The notes: generated by a model from the sequence alone, not told the origin. Numbered from the stretch's first letter, positions 22,226-34,238 are shown. The stretch is 64,000 nt of DNA from Antitrichia curtipendula (GCA_951230915.1 OX579637.1:19406001-19470000); one strand, 5' to 3'. Numbers and translations are program-made.

Positions 22226-23893
22226 CTAGTCTCCTAACAGAACTACCAATTGTTCATCCTTGTGATGTGGATGCATTGTTGTTTGAACGAGACAATACGC
22301 CGCCACAAATGATTTGATGATGCTAATCTGTGCTTTGGGAATTGAAGTTTTTGGACTTGAAGTTCCCTTTCTAATACGTGGCTTCCAAGCAGTCATGATA
22401 CAATCCGTGTTTGACCAATTTGGAGGAAATGATCGGTCTTCGCGCCATACATTTCCTTCTTTTGTATCCCAACCAGCATATGAATCCATAATAATGTGTA
22501 GACCTGAAGATGGGGTCCAGTATTGAATTTGAATCAAATTCACATGCCTGGGATCAGGATTTGGGTTTGTGAGCGTCCTTCCAAGCCAGAACGGCTTACC
22601 ATCATCATCATCAGCGGGACGCACCACAATATAATAGCCCGCATAGACATCACGACCAACGCGAAATAAAGGAGGAGGCCGATCACGTCTACGACCCACA
22701 AATGGTGCGTCCTCCGCATACTCTTCATGTAATGTGCCATCCTCCTGCATTTCGTCTTCTCTCTCACGTGTGATCCTAGTTCTTGGCCAAAATCCGTGTT
22801 GCAATGTCCGTTGCACTGGAAGAGGTTCATCCAGAGCACTTCTTACGCCTTTCTAATAATTCCTTATTGGATCATTTTTCCTTTGGAACTCTCTTGACAA
22901 ATTGTTGTTTGCCATTTTGCCCCACAACGCAATATAACCGTTCAAACCCTTGCAAACCTCATCAAAGGCACAAATTTGTGTCGGAGCCAAAGGTGGTGGA
23001 CTACCGCTGGGGACTTTCAAACGCCTGTCTTCAATTTCAAACCACAACCGTATCCCTTTGCCATGATTGGGAGACCACTTGACGTCTGTACAAAGGTACT
23101 TGAACTCCATTATGGGCCATCCATCCGCATCCATGTGGAACTTGAATTGTTGGCCTGTAGAATGACCTTCTAAGTGGTCTCTGCCTGTCCCCATGTACCC
23201 TTCAACAAACCTTTTGAAATCTGGGACTTCTTCAATGAGATGAGGAATGACTGGATGAGTTTCGCAATCCATGAAAGACTTCATGAGCCTTGGAAGTGTT
23301 GGATAGTCATTAGTCTTCAACTTGTTGCTCCATCAACCGAAAAGAGCATCAATGTCTTCGTGAGTGTGCCCAACAATGAGGAAATTGATGTACACCTCAC
23401 GAAAAATTCCTTTGAAAACAAATAGAGAACAGAAAGCAAAAACCCAACGGTTTTTGTTGTCTCCAGACGCATTGTCAAGCTGTAGAGTCAATGTTGGTGG
23501 AAGAGGTTTACCTTCATTCACCTCATCGGAGGGGGGAGGGAGGGAATCCAAGCACATTTCGAATCCATGGAGCACCGCTTTTGTCAGTTTGAAGGCTCTT
23601 TGCCGAACAAACAATTCACGTGATGAACTTTTGGGCGAATTCTCAAGGTCACGCAGTAACTGTGCAATGGACCCAATAGTGTGATTTGAGTTTGTGGGAA
23701 AGATCTCTAGTCCATAGTGTGCATATTGAATGTCACCATGGCCATGAGCAATCATGCCTGTCACAGCAACATGCATTTTTATGAAGGAATCGGTTGCTTT
23801 GCTCTTGTGACAAAAATGGGGTGAAGCGGTCTTAGAGTGATCCATTTTGTCGTGGATGATGGTGAGAACCTTGTCAGGTGATTCCACGGACAT
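22226..23893 (-). pseudogene. DUF7869-type element protein, copy 2: DDE-like core and C-terminal part
   Basis: Read from 23893 down to 22226 in one frame with two stops: TGA at 23333-23335, where copy 3 has Arg (LFGRWS), and TAG at 22853-22855, where copy 1 has Trp (KYWEGV). Landmarks are IIHDKMDHSK, ATDSFIKMHVAVTGMIAHGHGD, LQLDNASGDNKNRW and FLIVGHTHEDIDALFG. The last is typical of the DUF7869 family of transposon-associated proteins. The Asp in DKMDH, the Asp in QLDN and the acidic pair in HTHEDID are candidate DDE catalytic residues in an RNase H-like fold. The C-terminal half (VPDFKRFVEG to PRIRKGT) matches copy 1. Only two base changes separate this part from an open frame, so decay is recent. 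Confidence 0.75.
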
Positions 23894-24519
23894 GTTTCGA
23901 TTAGCATAGTATAGTATCCTATGAGCCCTTTGCCCTTGAACATGGGTGTCTAATTTCTCATCCCACTTCGCCGCTGCAACAGAACGTGGAGTACAAGCAC
24001 TGCGTAATTGCTTATACGTGTCACACAGTCCACATCATGTGAAGCTGTCTCCACGAGCCTTGGGAGCATACTCAGAGAAAGAGGAAGTCAGATGTTACTC
24101 AATCCACTCGATGAAACAGGCTGTAAATTGAATAGAGCATTCACTGCATTGATTTGAGGTAGTGTATCACTCCAACAAAATGATGACGGCAAAACCATTG
24201 CAGGAACTTTCTCCCCAGATTCTAATGTTCTTGACTTGTGGGGCATTCAGTCTGCGTCCTTTTCAATAAATAGATCAAGAGTGGCCGTGGCTTGCAGTGT
24301 GTGCGTGCGTGGTTTTTTCGACCCCAAATTTCCATGCGCTTCTGCTCGCATACCAGATTTTGCCAAGTCTTTGTACCTGTAGAAGGTGGCTTTTGATATT
24401 CCGTGGATGGTCCACCAAGCAGTAGGACATACATCAACCCCAGCCAAGGTTATCATTTCCTTCCCAGGGGTGTCATGATGGATTTGCCCGTGAACCTCCA
24501 GCAATTTGCTTTTACGCAA
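23894..24519 (-). pseudogene. DUF7869-type element protein, copy 2: middle part with Cys motif
   Basis: Upstream of 23893 the frame continues back through CGLCDTYKQLR and EYAPKARGDSF (Cys-x2-Cys, probably zinc-binding), shared with copy 3 near 62650-62700 (CGYCD). A stop and a shift separate it from 24247-24519, which encodes KSKLLEVHGQIHHDTPGKEMITL...VCPTAWWTIHGISKATFYRYK, a helix-turn-helix-like segment also present in copy 3 at 62836-63117. These are consecutive pieces of one protein. Breaks here are more frequent than in the C-terminal half. Confidence 0.6.
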
Positions 24520-25102
24520 ATAAACCCCTCCATTCGTAGACCTCCGAGCGAATGGCTTGAATGTGGCCCCAACGAAATGGTTGCAAACAATTCTTTATGC
24601 AGCATGATTTTGAAGACACGGCGTTGATCGCTTGCATAGTGAGAAGGGTATATTTCTTAGAAGGGGTGTCTGGCTCCCTCCTCTCTCGGGAAGTCTCATA
24701 AGAACGCACACCAGCACGAATGCGACGGCCAGAGGCTTGTACAGCTGCATTGTAGATAGATGTCTGATCGTGGTCATACAACCTGGCACCATTCAATAAT
24801 ACTTGCTTAATGTGCCAGGAGTGCATCGACCACATCCATGCTGAAAGAACATCCTCCTCGCTAACAGATTCCGCAATTTGAACGGCAACTCGGTCATTGC
24901 CAAGTGGTTTTCCGTCCATATCGATGACGAGGTCCGCCTCAACACTTCGACAAATTCCTCTTGCAACATCCTGCCCGGCTTCGTTTGTAAGGATGACACA
25001 CCTTGTATTCCAAGAGGAACAAAGAATACCATTATAGAGTGCAACATCAGGAAGTAGAGCTAGCACCCCAACTGCAAACTCATCAGGACTATGAAGATTC
25101 AT
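24512..25102 (-). pseudogene. DUF7869-type element protein, copy 2: N-terminal part
   Basis: I choose the ATG at 25102 (MNLHSPDEF), because copy 3 starts at the equivalent MDTPVLNEL (63716); the open frame extends further upstream to 25186. Matches to copy 3 include DLVIDMDGKPLGNDRVAVQIAES and HIQAIRSEVY. An extra G in a G run near 24526 throws the frame off; copy 3 shows how the frame continues into KSKLLEVHG. No catalytic motif is recognisable in this part. Confidence 0.65.
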
Positions 25103-25124
25103 TATGCGGAAAATTACATGAGAA

Positions 25125-25145
25125 TCATCTTCGAGTCGAAGATAA
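25125..25145 (-). promoter_or_regulatory. B-type palindrome just upstream of the DUF7869 copy 2 start
   Basis: Arms TCATCTTCG and CGAAGATAA around centre AGT match the palindrome of element B. It lies 23 bp upstream of the chosen ATG (25102). No other site was seen within this element, so it may be chance, a promoter captured from B-type DNA, or an insertion into a B relic. Confidence 0.6.
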
Positions 25146-25715
25146 AGAGACCACAAATATAAACATAGAGTAGACGATCCATACATCTATGTACATTGCA
25201 GGGAATACACACAATGGAGCAGTGCATGAAAGATGGAGGAGGAGCGCAATCGCTCAAAAAAACTCGAAGGAAATGGCCTCGATGCAATGACAGTCGCGAC
25301 CTGAGCGTTGGGGAAAGAGGAAATCTGTCGCGGAAGCACGGGCGGGACAAATTTAGCGGGAAGTTTAAAGAACTTCAAATTCCCCGAAATCAATGGCTTC
25401 TGCATGGCTCTCTACTAAAGAACTAACAGATTCAGCAGAATCCCATTTAATCAGGTGATGCTTTTACTCTTTTTTGCATTGGCCGCCCATAATTTTTGGC
25501 TCCACTAGGCGCTCACTGGATAAATCTGTTGTGAATTAATTTCCACCGGCTATATCTGGATTCTTTCATTGACTTTCTTACCAGCTAGATTGCTATGAAA
25601 TATCTTATCTTTTTGCACTCCAATTTTGCAAATTCTACCCGACTTCTACGCTGACGTATGTATGATTGATCCTTAGGTTCAGGGTTTGAGTTCTACAGGA
25701 TTTAGAGTCTTAGGA

Positions 25716-25743
25716 TTTAGGGTTTAGGGTTTAGGGTTTAGGG
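25716..25743 (+). repeat. Interstitial telomere-type repeat (TTTAGGG)4
   Basis: Four perfect TTTAGGG units with degenerate units on both sides (GATTTAGAG before, GGATTTAGGGAC after). This is the Arabidopsis-type plant telomere repeat and supports a streptophyte source. It is too short to be a functional telomere. Confidence 0.9.
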
Positions 25744-26989
25744 TCTTTGGATTTAGGGACTTGGGATTTTGGTCTTAAACCCTGAAAAAAAAAAAAATAC
25801 TCAAAGGTCCAAAATGCACTTTTTGAGAACATAGTGATTTTGGACAGCTCAGTACGTAATGGAAAAAAAAATATTTGAAAATTACACATAATTTGTGCTA
25901 GAGTATCTTTTATTGCGCAACAATTTCCATAACTTTTAAGTACATGGTTAAAAAGTAGTTTTCATCGGTACAAATGAAAATTGGTACAAAAGTTATTGCA
26001 TGACTGATTAATAAACAATCTACATTAAATGCTTCAACTTCTTTTAAAAAAGATCAAAAATTGAGTAACATAAAGGATTGTAAAGTTTATTTTAAAATGC
26101 GGAATCCATAATTTCTTGCAAAATAGAATACCTCATAACTTTCATCTCATAAATCAAAATGGAATCATTAAAAGCTCTTTGCATATATATATAAATCTAG
26201 AAAAAATAATTTCAAAATTTTATTTTTGAAAACATTAATTTTTTAAGAATTTTTTGGGTTGACCACCGACCAATGAAAACTACATAACTGGTTAAAAAGT
26301 TATTGCATTGGTACAAATGTGACCTTCACTGTGAATTGCAAGCTGCCAATTTTTTTGTAGGAACCAAAAATGATTTTTGTTTTCAATTAAATGCTAATAT
26401 TGTGCAATAAACACGGTGGACATTTTTGGAGTTTTTTCTTACATATTTTCAAATTAGCATACTACAAGATCCTAGACTTACATGTGTTCTACAATTTTTT
26501 TCTTCTTAAATTTGGTACTTGTATTACAAATGGCAATTTTAGGAGCAATTTTGGTGAAAACATAGTTTCTAATTTTTGGAAGGTAAGATTGGCAATTGTA
26601 GGGTTCCTCGGATACTACAAATTTTATATTTAAAATTTACAACTTTGGAGCACATGCAATGTTCATACAGTGACCCTTTTTTAAATTTTAGAATTCCATT
26701 TGCAAACATGTTCACATGCATAGTAGAGAGAATTTTACAATGGATCTTTAGGCCCAAAAAATGAAACCTAGGCTTCAACTGCATTACGTATATACACAAT
26801 CTACTTATAAATTCTATGCAGTCATGTAAAATTTTCTTTCTAGAACATGTTTGATTTTTTTTACCAATTCACATACATCTTTATAAATAGTTCTTTTGGA
26901 CAATTTATACGGAAATTCTTTAATTATATAGTTTAGGGTTAGAGTACTTCCTAAAAATAAACCTAAGGAGTTAAAAGCTAAATTATTAT

Positions 26990-27430
26990 ATAAGAAACAT
27001 GCCTTTTTTGTTACCATGATTTGAATCATTTGATTCCATGATAAATGTAGGAAACAAAAGCACAATTTGAATATACTTATGATTCAAAGTCTTCAAAATA
27101 TTTAAAACTTCTACATTTCTTACCATGATAATTCCTCCTTCAAATTCTATAGCTTTTGAGGTTTGAATTCTTTAAAATAGAACGTCCATTTGATTTTTAA
27201 TTTGATTGCATGGTAAAAGATTGTAGAAAACTATAGCACACTTAAAATGTGCTCCTGATCCCTCAGTCTTCAAAAAATTCATAAGTTGTTCATTTTTTTG
27301 GTTTGCTAACTTTTCATTCACATTCCATGACTTTTGTGGTTTTAATCTTTTAACATTGAACATGCATTTGATTTTTAGTAGTTGATTGCATGGTAAATGT
27401 GGGAATGAATAGCACAATTTATCTAAACCT
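26990..27430. repeat. A+T-rich repeat of about 175 bp, copies 1-3
   Basis: The phrase TTTGATTTTTA...GATTGCATGGTAAA...AGCACA recurs near 27189 and 27369, and a weaker version (TTTGATTCCATGATAAATG...AGCACA) near 27029. A further copy lies near 28600-28700 (GTGGTAAATGTGGGAACCAATAGCACA), and related units lie at 42.36-43.25 kb. Spacing is 160-180 bp. Confidence 0.65.
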
Positions 27431-29419
27431 AAATTCCTTCTAAACAAAAAAAAAAGAAAACTGCAATGCTCTCATCAACCCTAAATATTTAGAGAAACAT
27501 TTATGACTTTTTACTTCAATTTGTAAAACAATTAAGAATGATTGACAAAATACCTTGAAGAAGCAATAATGGCAAAATTCATTGGAGGCATTTCTACACT
27601 CATATTATAAGCATAGTTCATTTCATTTGAAAAAATTAGGCACTTGAGATCAATGATGTCTTGTACATTCGTGCCATTGTGAATGCATGGTGACCCACTC
27701 TGAGTGGTTTCTCCCAAATGAATCATCATGAATGCTACTACCTACAAATATGGAAATCTATGTCTCATTACACTTGGAAGTGGACCAATTAAAAATTGGC
27801 AAGTTGTAATTGTAATGGAAATTATGAAGTGAATTGCCTTATTGTAGGTCATAGTCCTATTATTTGGGTAATAAATCAACTACCTACTAATATTACACAA
27901 ACTTCTATATTCATTAGTACTCCATACAACTTCAAGTAACACTATGGTATTCATTAATAATTGAAAATTTAGACATCCTTAGAGGGACCAAATTAAAATT
28001 GCTTTTAACGTACCACTTTTGACAATCATTCTATTAAGATAGTTTGTTTGGTAAGGTGAGATCTCCCGGATTGTGCATCCCCCAGTCGCATTCTAAGTAC
28101 CGTTACAAAGCCCTTGGTGAGGAGGCTAGGGTGCACAGGCCCCAAGATGTTAAAGTTATGGAATTCTGAATTTTTTTATAAGTATGAAAATTAGAACCTA
28201 AATTTTTCCATTGATCGTGGCAACAAAATAGGGGACTAAAAACTATTGAAAACCAATGACACATTATTTTAAAGCCACATAGTAAATTGGGAAGAAAATA
28301 GCATGAATTTAATACGTGTGAATTTAAAATTGAAGTTTCATAAATTTAGAGCTCCTACAATATGTTCTCATAGCAACGTCTGTTGTTTTTAGGATACATG
28401 ACATAAGACTTTTTTGAAGTACAGGCCATGCTTCAGAATTCTAGAAATTGAACTCTTTTGGTGAATTTAAGAGCTTTAGTCCAAATGAAATATGCGCATG
28501 GATTTTAATTCTTGAAAATATATACAACTTCTACATCAATTTTTCATCTTTTTCATATGAATTCCATGAATTGTGGGGATTTAGGTCCTTAAAGTACATG
28601 GCGTGGTAAATGTGGGAACCAATAGCACAATTTAAATATGCTCGAACCCTTGAATCTTTGAAATGTTTGCAACTTCTACATTTTATTACTTGGTAACTTC
28701 TCATTTAAATTCTAATATGACTTCAATTAATTTGGGTTTTGCGTTATTTACTTGGGGTGGTATTAGCATTTTCTAAACCTTTCTCTGTTTTCTTCCTTAG
28801 GTGGAGTGAATTTTTTTTTTTAATATTTTGCTCTTGACAAGGAGGCATTAGAGCACAAAAAGGCCAGAAATAAAATTGGAGAAAGCAATTTGCATAGTAG
28901 CTTAGGGATAATTTTTACTTTATTGAAGAAATTAAAGATTGAAGAGACGAAACATTGGACCTTGTGCTAATCCCCTTTTTGGGTGCCCAAGGCCTGTTTT
29001 GAGCTCTTTGGAATTTTCTCTTAATTCAACAAAATGCCAACATTTTGATAAGTTCTATTAATATTTCTTGAATTGTAACCATACAAGTTCAAACTACACA
29101 TGTTCAAGATCTCATAGGAAAAGACATTACAAAGTATCACTTATGCAGTGAAATATTATAATGTTTGACTTGGACAAAATCATGAATAGACAAATTACTA
29201 TCATTTATTTTTAAGATCAGATTTGTGGTACTAAAAGTAGACTTCAAGAACTTTTCCCAAAATTTACAGTACAAAAAATAGCAAGTTCGTTAGGTTTAAT
29301 TTAACTTCAAAGTTTTGCAAACACAGGATGTTGGAGCCTGGGGCATTTACGAGTTAAGATCCTTGTCTTCGAGTCCTTTGTGGGATTTATTTGTACTGCT
29401 ACAAGGTTTTTTTTAGAAA

Positions 29420-30240
29420 AACACTAACTTGGGCAGGTTTGGGTACGTTCGTGCCGGTTCGGCGGAGGTTCGGATTGGTTCAGTGGTTGGGTTGGTTCGG
29501 CAATCGGGTTGGCTAGGGTTCGGTTTGGTCTGGTTTGGTTTGGGTGTGGAGGTTGCCTCGGGTGGTCATCACTGCCGGAAGCAAGGGGTCAAGTATGAGG
29601 AGGACCTCACTTTTGCGTTGTCGTCTCCTTCTTTGGCATTTCCGTTTCCTTCTTTCGTTTCCTTCTTCTCGTGTGTAGGCTGCTGATTGTGATTGAAATT
29701 CTTGTGTTTAGGGTTTGTATACATGTGTAGGCTCGCTTTTCAGTATTGTTTTTTTTCTCCTGTTCTTATACAGTGGTTAAGTTAGAGCGGTTTAGTTGCG
29801 AGTGGTGCGCACTAATATTGGAGTGAGAGTTTCTTCTGTTTTTTCTTGCGCTCTTCTTCGATTTCGTGCTTGCAAGTGGCGCGCTCCATTCCTTGAAGTT
29901 GCGCTAGCTGAGGACTACTGAAACTAGTGAGTTCCATGTACTCCTGTGTTTTCAAGGTACCGCATTTGTGTTGCATTTTGAGCTCCATTGTACGTCTTCA
30001 CAATAGCTGTGATTTTGGGTTCACATTTAACACTTTCATTTGTGTATTTGAGTGTAGCGTCTCCAAATTGCATATAGATTGCATCTTCAAGCTGCAGCGA
30101 GCGTCTTAAATTTGTATAGCATTTCGCAAGGCAAGGTTGTGCAACGTCAACTTGCAAGTATGCAAATTCAAACCATAGGCTTCATAAGAATTAGGGTTTA
30201 GTGATAGGAATTAGGGTTTAGATCGCAGGATTTGCAATTT
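29420..30240 (+). promoter_or_regulatory. Leader/promoter region of element B
   Basis: A G+C-richer stretch with many GGTTCGG-type repeats (29430-29560) and two TTAGGGTTTAG telo-box motifs (about 30191 and 30211) precedes the B palindrome cluster. The arrangement parallels the leader of element A. The open frame 29429-29686 is low-complexity and has no recognisable domain, so I do not call it a gene. Confidence 0.4.
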
Positions 30241-30295
30241 CAGCACTACTAAACAAAATTTAACGAGTAGATTACGTGATGTGTCCCGTTCGTGT

Positions 30296-31126
30296 TTATC
30301 TTCAAGTCGAAGATAAATGCTAAGAAACATGACCGCTCACGTCCAGCAGGAAAAAAAGTAGTTTTCATCAATAATTTAGGCGAAACTACACCAAAATAGG
30401 CTAATGTAACATCACATTGTTTTTAAAGTCGATATTATCTTTGACCCGAAGATAAATAGTAAGAAGAGAGTTCTCCTCCACCAGTATACAATATATTCAA
30501 TCGAACATAACTAACATAAAAAACGATAGAAAACTACAACTGCTGTGCTCATAATCAACATTATCTTCGACCCGAGGATAACTAGTAAGATAGATGAAGG
30601 CTTTCCAGGAGAGAACCAATCAGCTCAACGTGAGGGCAAACAAACCAAAACAGGTCTAGAATCCATTTTTCCTACCCTCACCATCTAAATTATCATTGAC
30701 TCGATGATAAGCTATAAATAAAGCCATCTTCGCCCACAAACTCATGGTCCATATGCCTATAAAATAACATACCCCATATTACCTACGAGTTGAAGGTATA
30801 ATATGAACTAAAAGAATAAAGAAACGCAGACTTCACATCTAAATGTATGCATTAAGGATACAGCATCCGCCGAGTACATACTTTCGACAGCCCTCACAGA
30901 AAGACGTCATAAAGGTACCAAGTACTTGCAGACATCGTCGAGTCGAAGATAACCACTAGACCAAAGAGGTGTAACATAAAACTGGATACGAATCCATTCA
31001 GCACAAATTGGTTTTTAGTATGCATGTTATTCCTGAGGTAACTAGACCCACTGTAGTTCTGAATCTTCTAAATAGCCCAGTTGCAGTTGAAAATGCTGAC
31101 TCGTATTATCGTTGACCCGAAGATAA
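30296..31126 (+). promoter_or_regulatory. Upstream cluster of B-type palindromes (7 sites)
   Basis: Sites with left arm TTATCNTYG, centre ACC/ACT/AGT and right arm CGANGATAA lie at 30296-30316, 30435-30455, 30561-30581, 30690-30710, 30779-30801 (degenerate), 30933-30953 and 31106-31126. The last is 38 bp before the ORF1 ATG at 31165. Paired base changes keep arm symmetry in some sites (TCATTG/CGATGA at 30690). Position and density match the A cluster although the outer arm sequence differs. Confidence 0.85.
30713..30720 (+). promoter_or_regulatory. TATA box directly after a B-type palindrome
   Basis: TATAAATA begins 3 bp after the palindrome at 30690-30710. The same juxtaposition (palindromes followed by TATAAATAGG) is seen in the relic at 59562-59608. 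This makes it the best candidate core promoter of element B. Confidence 0.6.
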
Positions 31127-31164
31127 GACAATAGCATCATCATCTCGTTAAGTGACTCTTAAGC

Positions 31165-32478
31165 ATGACTAACGTGCAGTTGCTCATGTACAAGGACAGT
31201 ATAATGGCGGTCGACAACTACGACTATTCCAACACGGCTCCATTCCTTGAGCCATTTGTGAATCCGTTTAAAGAAAGACCCTTTATAGGAGGAATGCCTG
31301 AGAGTTTCGGGACGCTCTGGAAGTTCAAGAACTGTGTGACACACTGGAATTTTGGAGTCAACAGGTTCAAGGACTTTGTTTACCTCCGGTACCAGGTCCA
31401 AGACACGCCTGTGTACCACCCGTGGAATCTGAAGGAGAAAGTGGAACTCATCGGACTCCAACACGGGGAGTACATCGTCATTGTCCTCAGAGAGGTCGAC
31501 GAGAACGGCCGAGCGGGTGAACACTGTCATTCTATCGTATTGAATGACAAAGAAGACAAAACGATGTTCGACATGATCGACTTCGTCGACTTTCTAGCGG
31601 GGTCGGATTTCAGAGGCCTAATCGCCGAATTCAAAGGATCCAAGTTCCTCCCGTGGGTTCGTGCGACGACGGATGTCAACGCGAGAAAGATGATCCAAAT
31701 CTGGTTGTCCTTGGACAGGTTTGCTAACCAAAACGTTGTGAAGATAGACGGACGTCAGAAGAAGAAGGCTGTCAAGTGAAGGACCTCAGAACTTGGCGGT
31801 GAGACCGGATTCGGCGCCATAGCCGGCCAAAGTGGTAGAAGTGGACAGGGGCATGTCCGATCGGCTTCAAGAAAGAAGAGTAAGCCGTCTGATGGGAACA
31901 CTGCGGCACCTAAAGCCGCACACTCGGGTTTGGTCTTGACCTCCGTAGGACCCATTGCGACAGCACCTACCGAATCCCTCAAGGACTACGAGGTGTTCGC
32001 CCACATTCAGAAGAAGTTTTGGGACGACCACAAGTCCTGCTACATTCTCGGCCAGGAGACGTTCAAGGTGGACATCAAGCAGTGCATACTCGCAAAAGAC
32101 AAGTATGTCATCCGGAAGCTTGAAAGGGGAATCGTTGAGGTTGCCAAGAAGGAGCTGGTGCAGCTAGGAGACACAAGAGCTCGACAGCGACTATGCTTGA
32201 CTCCCATGGACAATAAGAAGGACCTCTTCAAATCTCCACCCAAAAAGTGGGACGACATCAAGTTGGGTCAGTTTATGATAATAAACGGCTAGCACAGCGT
32301 GGAGGCTTCAAAAGAGCTCCAGAAAGATGGGTGTGGTGAAGACCGGAAAGAAGCACTCCGAATATGGGACGCTGTCATCGTGTGGACCCTGGATCCGGCG
32401 AAGCTCACCAACATCTCGCAGTTCTACAATTCCACGAACCACCTGGACCACGCGCAGCCAACGTGGGGAAACCAAATT
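31165..32478 (+). pseudogene. Element B ORF1 exon 1: N-terminal domain and ParB-like motif
   Basis: A single frame from ATG 31165 to the donor GTGAGT at 32479 is broken only by TGA at 31777-31779 and TAG at 32290-32292. The second stop replaces the Gln of the NGQH motif (FMIING-stop-HSVEASKEL), which points to CAG-to-TAG decay; the first could be CGA to TGA. The N-terminal part (WKFKNCVTHW...YIVIVLREVDENG) aligns with A and C. After the ParB-like motif come WDAVIVWTLDP and FYNSTNHLDHAQPTWGNQI, equivalent to the end of exon 1 in A. One stop in the key motif and one in the linker make this a recent pseudogene, unless read through. Confidence 0.7.
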
Positions 32479-32731
32479 GTGAGTTGTCGTAATATTTGGA
32501 TATCATGCAAGCGACCAATGAATGTAGTACAAGGAAAAATGCAGCAATCCATGATCTCCTCGACTGTACGATAAGATTTGTACTTACCTCTTATCTTTGA
32601 CTCAAGGATAAGTTTGAAGTTGTTCTGCGCTTAGTCCAACAGAATTGGAAGTCTAGTGTATATGTTCAGCAGTTATCATCGGGTCAATGACAGCAGTGGA
32701 CATGATCCTCTTGTTCTTCCTGGTACTGCAG
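32479..32731 (+). other. ORF1 intron 1 of element B, carrying B-type palindromes
   Basis: Donor GTGAGT at 32479, acceptor CAG ending at 32731, phase 0, at the same position as in element A. It contains a full B site at 32591-32611 (centre ACT) and a partial one at 32673-32693 (left arm TTATCATCG, right arm decayed). Confidence 0.8.
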
Positions 32732-34057
32732 AAATTCACAAAGCTCATCGTCAACCGATTCCAAAATATCAATCCGGATCGGGATGGAGCTCAGGTGAAA
32801 GGGGTGGGTGACTTGAAGAACGAGTTGAAGATAATCACGCTGCCAGACAAAATCTTCAAGTACTGGGAGGAGTTCCTTACGAAGTACAGCGCGGGCGAAT
32901 TGATAGATCCGATGACGTCCAAACAATATAACAACTCCAAGGAGCTCAGGATCAAGAACTTCTCGTTGAAGAAAGAGTTCTACAAGCATTTGGGCCATTT
33001 CACGGACAAAAACCTTCAAGCTTACGCCATTCATCTCTTGAAGAAGACCAAAAATCGTTCGTTCAGTTACTCGAAGCTCTCTGTCGGGAGAACAAAAATT
33101 CTTGTGCAAGGCAACCAACTGGCATCCGAGTGGATAGAGCGCAGGAAGCAAAAAAAGATCGTCCTAGAGGAACTGATGGACATTAAGCCTAGCTTGAAAT
33201 TCCGAGACGAGCAGGGGAATGTCATTGATGATGTCTGGCGCATGTAGAAAGGCAGGCACTGTTTTACAATCGCTACTTGGGATTTTCTTGTCTTCCACTG
33301 ACCGCAGGAATTCTTCAAGACGCGGCTCCAGAACGAAGCCAAGAAGAAGCGGGCAAAAGACGTGAAGGAGAAATTCCCCGACGTCTACAAAATGTTCCAG
33401 AGGTTCATGAAGTTGAAGTATCAGCTGCCAAAACCTGCTGGAGGAGTGACAGTTCGGGGAATGGATCTGGACGCAATGGCGCTTGTGAAGAGCAATGAGG
33501 ATTTGGATTACCTCTCCCAAAATCTAAACCTGGCAGTTTTAGATGTTCGGCAAATTCCAAGACCCCAGGCAACGGCGGAGGTTCCTGCGTTGAAGCCATT
33601 CCTTACGTTCATGAAGGATAAGTTAGAGCCATCCTTTACAAATGCGAACGTCTGGCTCTGGATCTTAGGGGGTGGAGAGGACATGCAAGTGGCGTTGGAT
33701 TTTGTAGAGAGCGAATTCTCAACATACGAGACATTTGTCTCCGTTTATGTGCCGGCCCACGCTAAGCGACTGAACAACTACACTACAAGGTCGGATGCCC
33801 CTCAGGTGCCACTTCTATTCCTCTTCAACAAGGAAAGCAGATTCGCAATGTCCATCCGTGACAGAGCGCGGGCCGAGTATCGACCAGCAAGGATACCTTA
33901 CTATACTGAAATCGGGAAGAACAACGAATCGTTCTAGAGTCTCACCTCGACGGAACTGAGAACGGAGTTCTATCTGGAGATTCTCCAGTGCTTCGCAATC
34001 TGAGAGGAAAACGTCATGGGTGTTGGTGTTGGCCTCAAATTCCTACAAGCTGCAAAG
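32732..34057 (+). pseudogene. Element B ORF1 exon 2: middle part and methyltransferase-like motif
   Basis: The frame starts KFTKLIVNRFQNINP and follows exon 2 of element A (ELKIITLPDKIFKYWEEFL, EWIERRKQKK, NVWLWILGGGED, TSTELRTEFYLEIL). It is broken by TAG near 33245, TGA near 33298, TAG near 33935 and a TGA near 34001. The motif-I-like end is VMGVGVGLKFLQAAK, further from the methylase consensus than A. The stretch around 33245-33300 is the most eroded. Function as discussed for element A; this copy is unlikely to make the full protein. Confidence 0.65.
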
Positions 34058-34238
34058 GTAAGGTTTATCGTCAACTTGAGGATAATTTGCTAGTTCACAT
34101 GATAAGCGAACAACAAAATGTTTGTTAAGGTCTATTTGTGTTAGAAATCGTTACTGTTCTAAATCATGCCATGATGCTGTATGTGTCTTTATCCTCGACT
34201 CGATGATAAGTCAGCTTATATGTATCTGTGTCTCGCAG
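34058..34238 (+). other. ORF1 intron 2 of element B, carrying two palindromes
   Basis: Donor GTAAGG at 34058 and acceptor CAG ending at 34238, phase 0, equivalent to intron 2 of A. B-type sites lie at 34065-34085 (centre ACT) and 34189-34209 (centre ACT), one near each end of the intron. Confidence 0.85.

Larger units (their letters stand above)
25427..29300. other. A+T-rich spacer with telomere-like tract and dispersed repeats
   Basis: No supportable gene. It holds four perfect TTTAGGG units (25716-25743) and diverged copies of an A+T-rich repeat of about 175 bp (26990-27430 and about 28450-28720). A short G+C-rich island lies at about 28055-28145 (CTCCCGGATTGTGCATCCCC). Short open frames such as 26814-27065 (-) and 27172-27447 (-) fall inside the repeats. 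Confidence 0.5.

Noticed and set aside
29325..29400. tRNA-like or SINE-like stretch (box-like GGAGCCTGGGG and CTTCGAGTCC)
   Set aside because: No cloverleaf can be drawn and the box spacing is uncertain; only the B-box-like string is suggestive.
29429..29686. 85-codon open frame rich in Gly/Val/Phe
   Set aside because: It is a translation of GGTTCGG/GGTTTGG-type simple repeats; better seen as the leader of element B.
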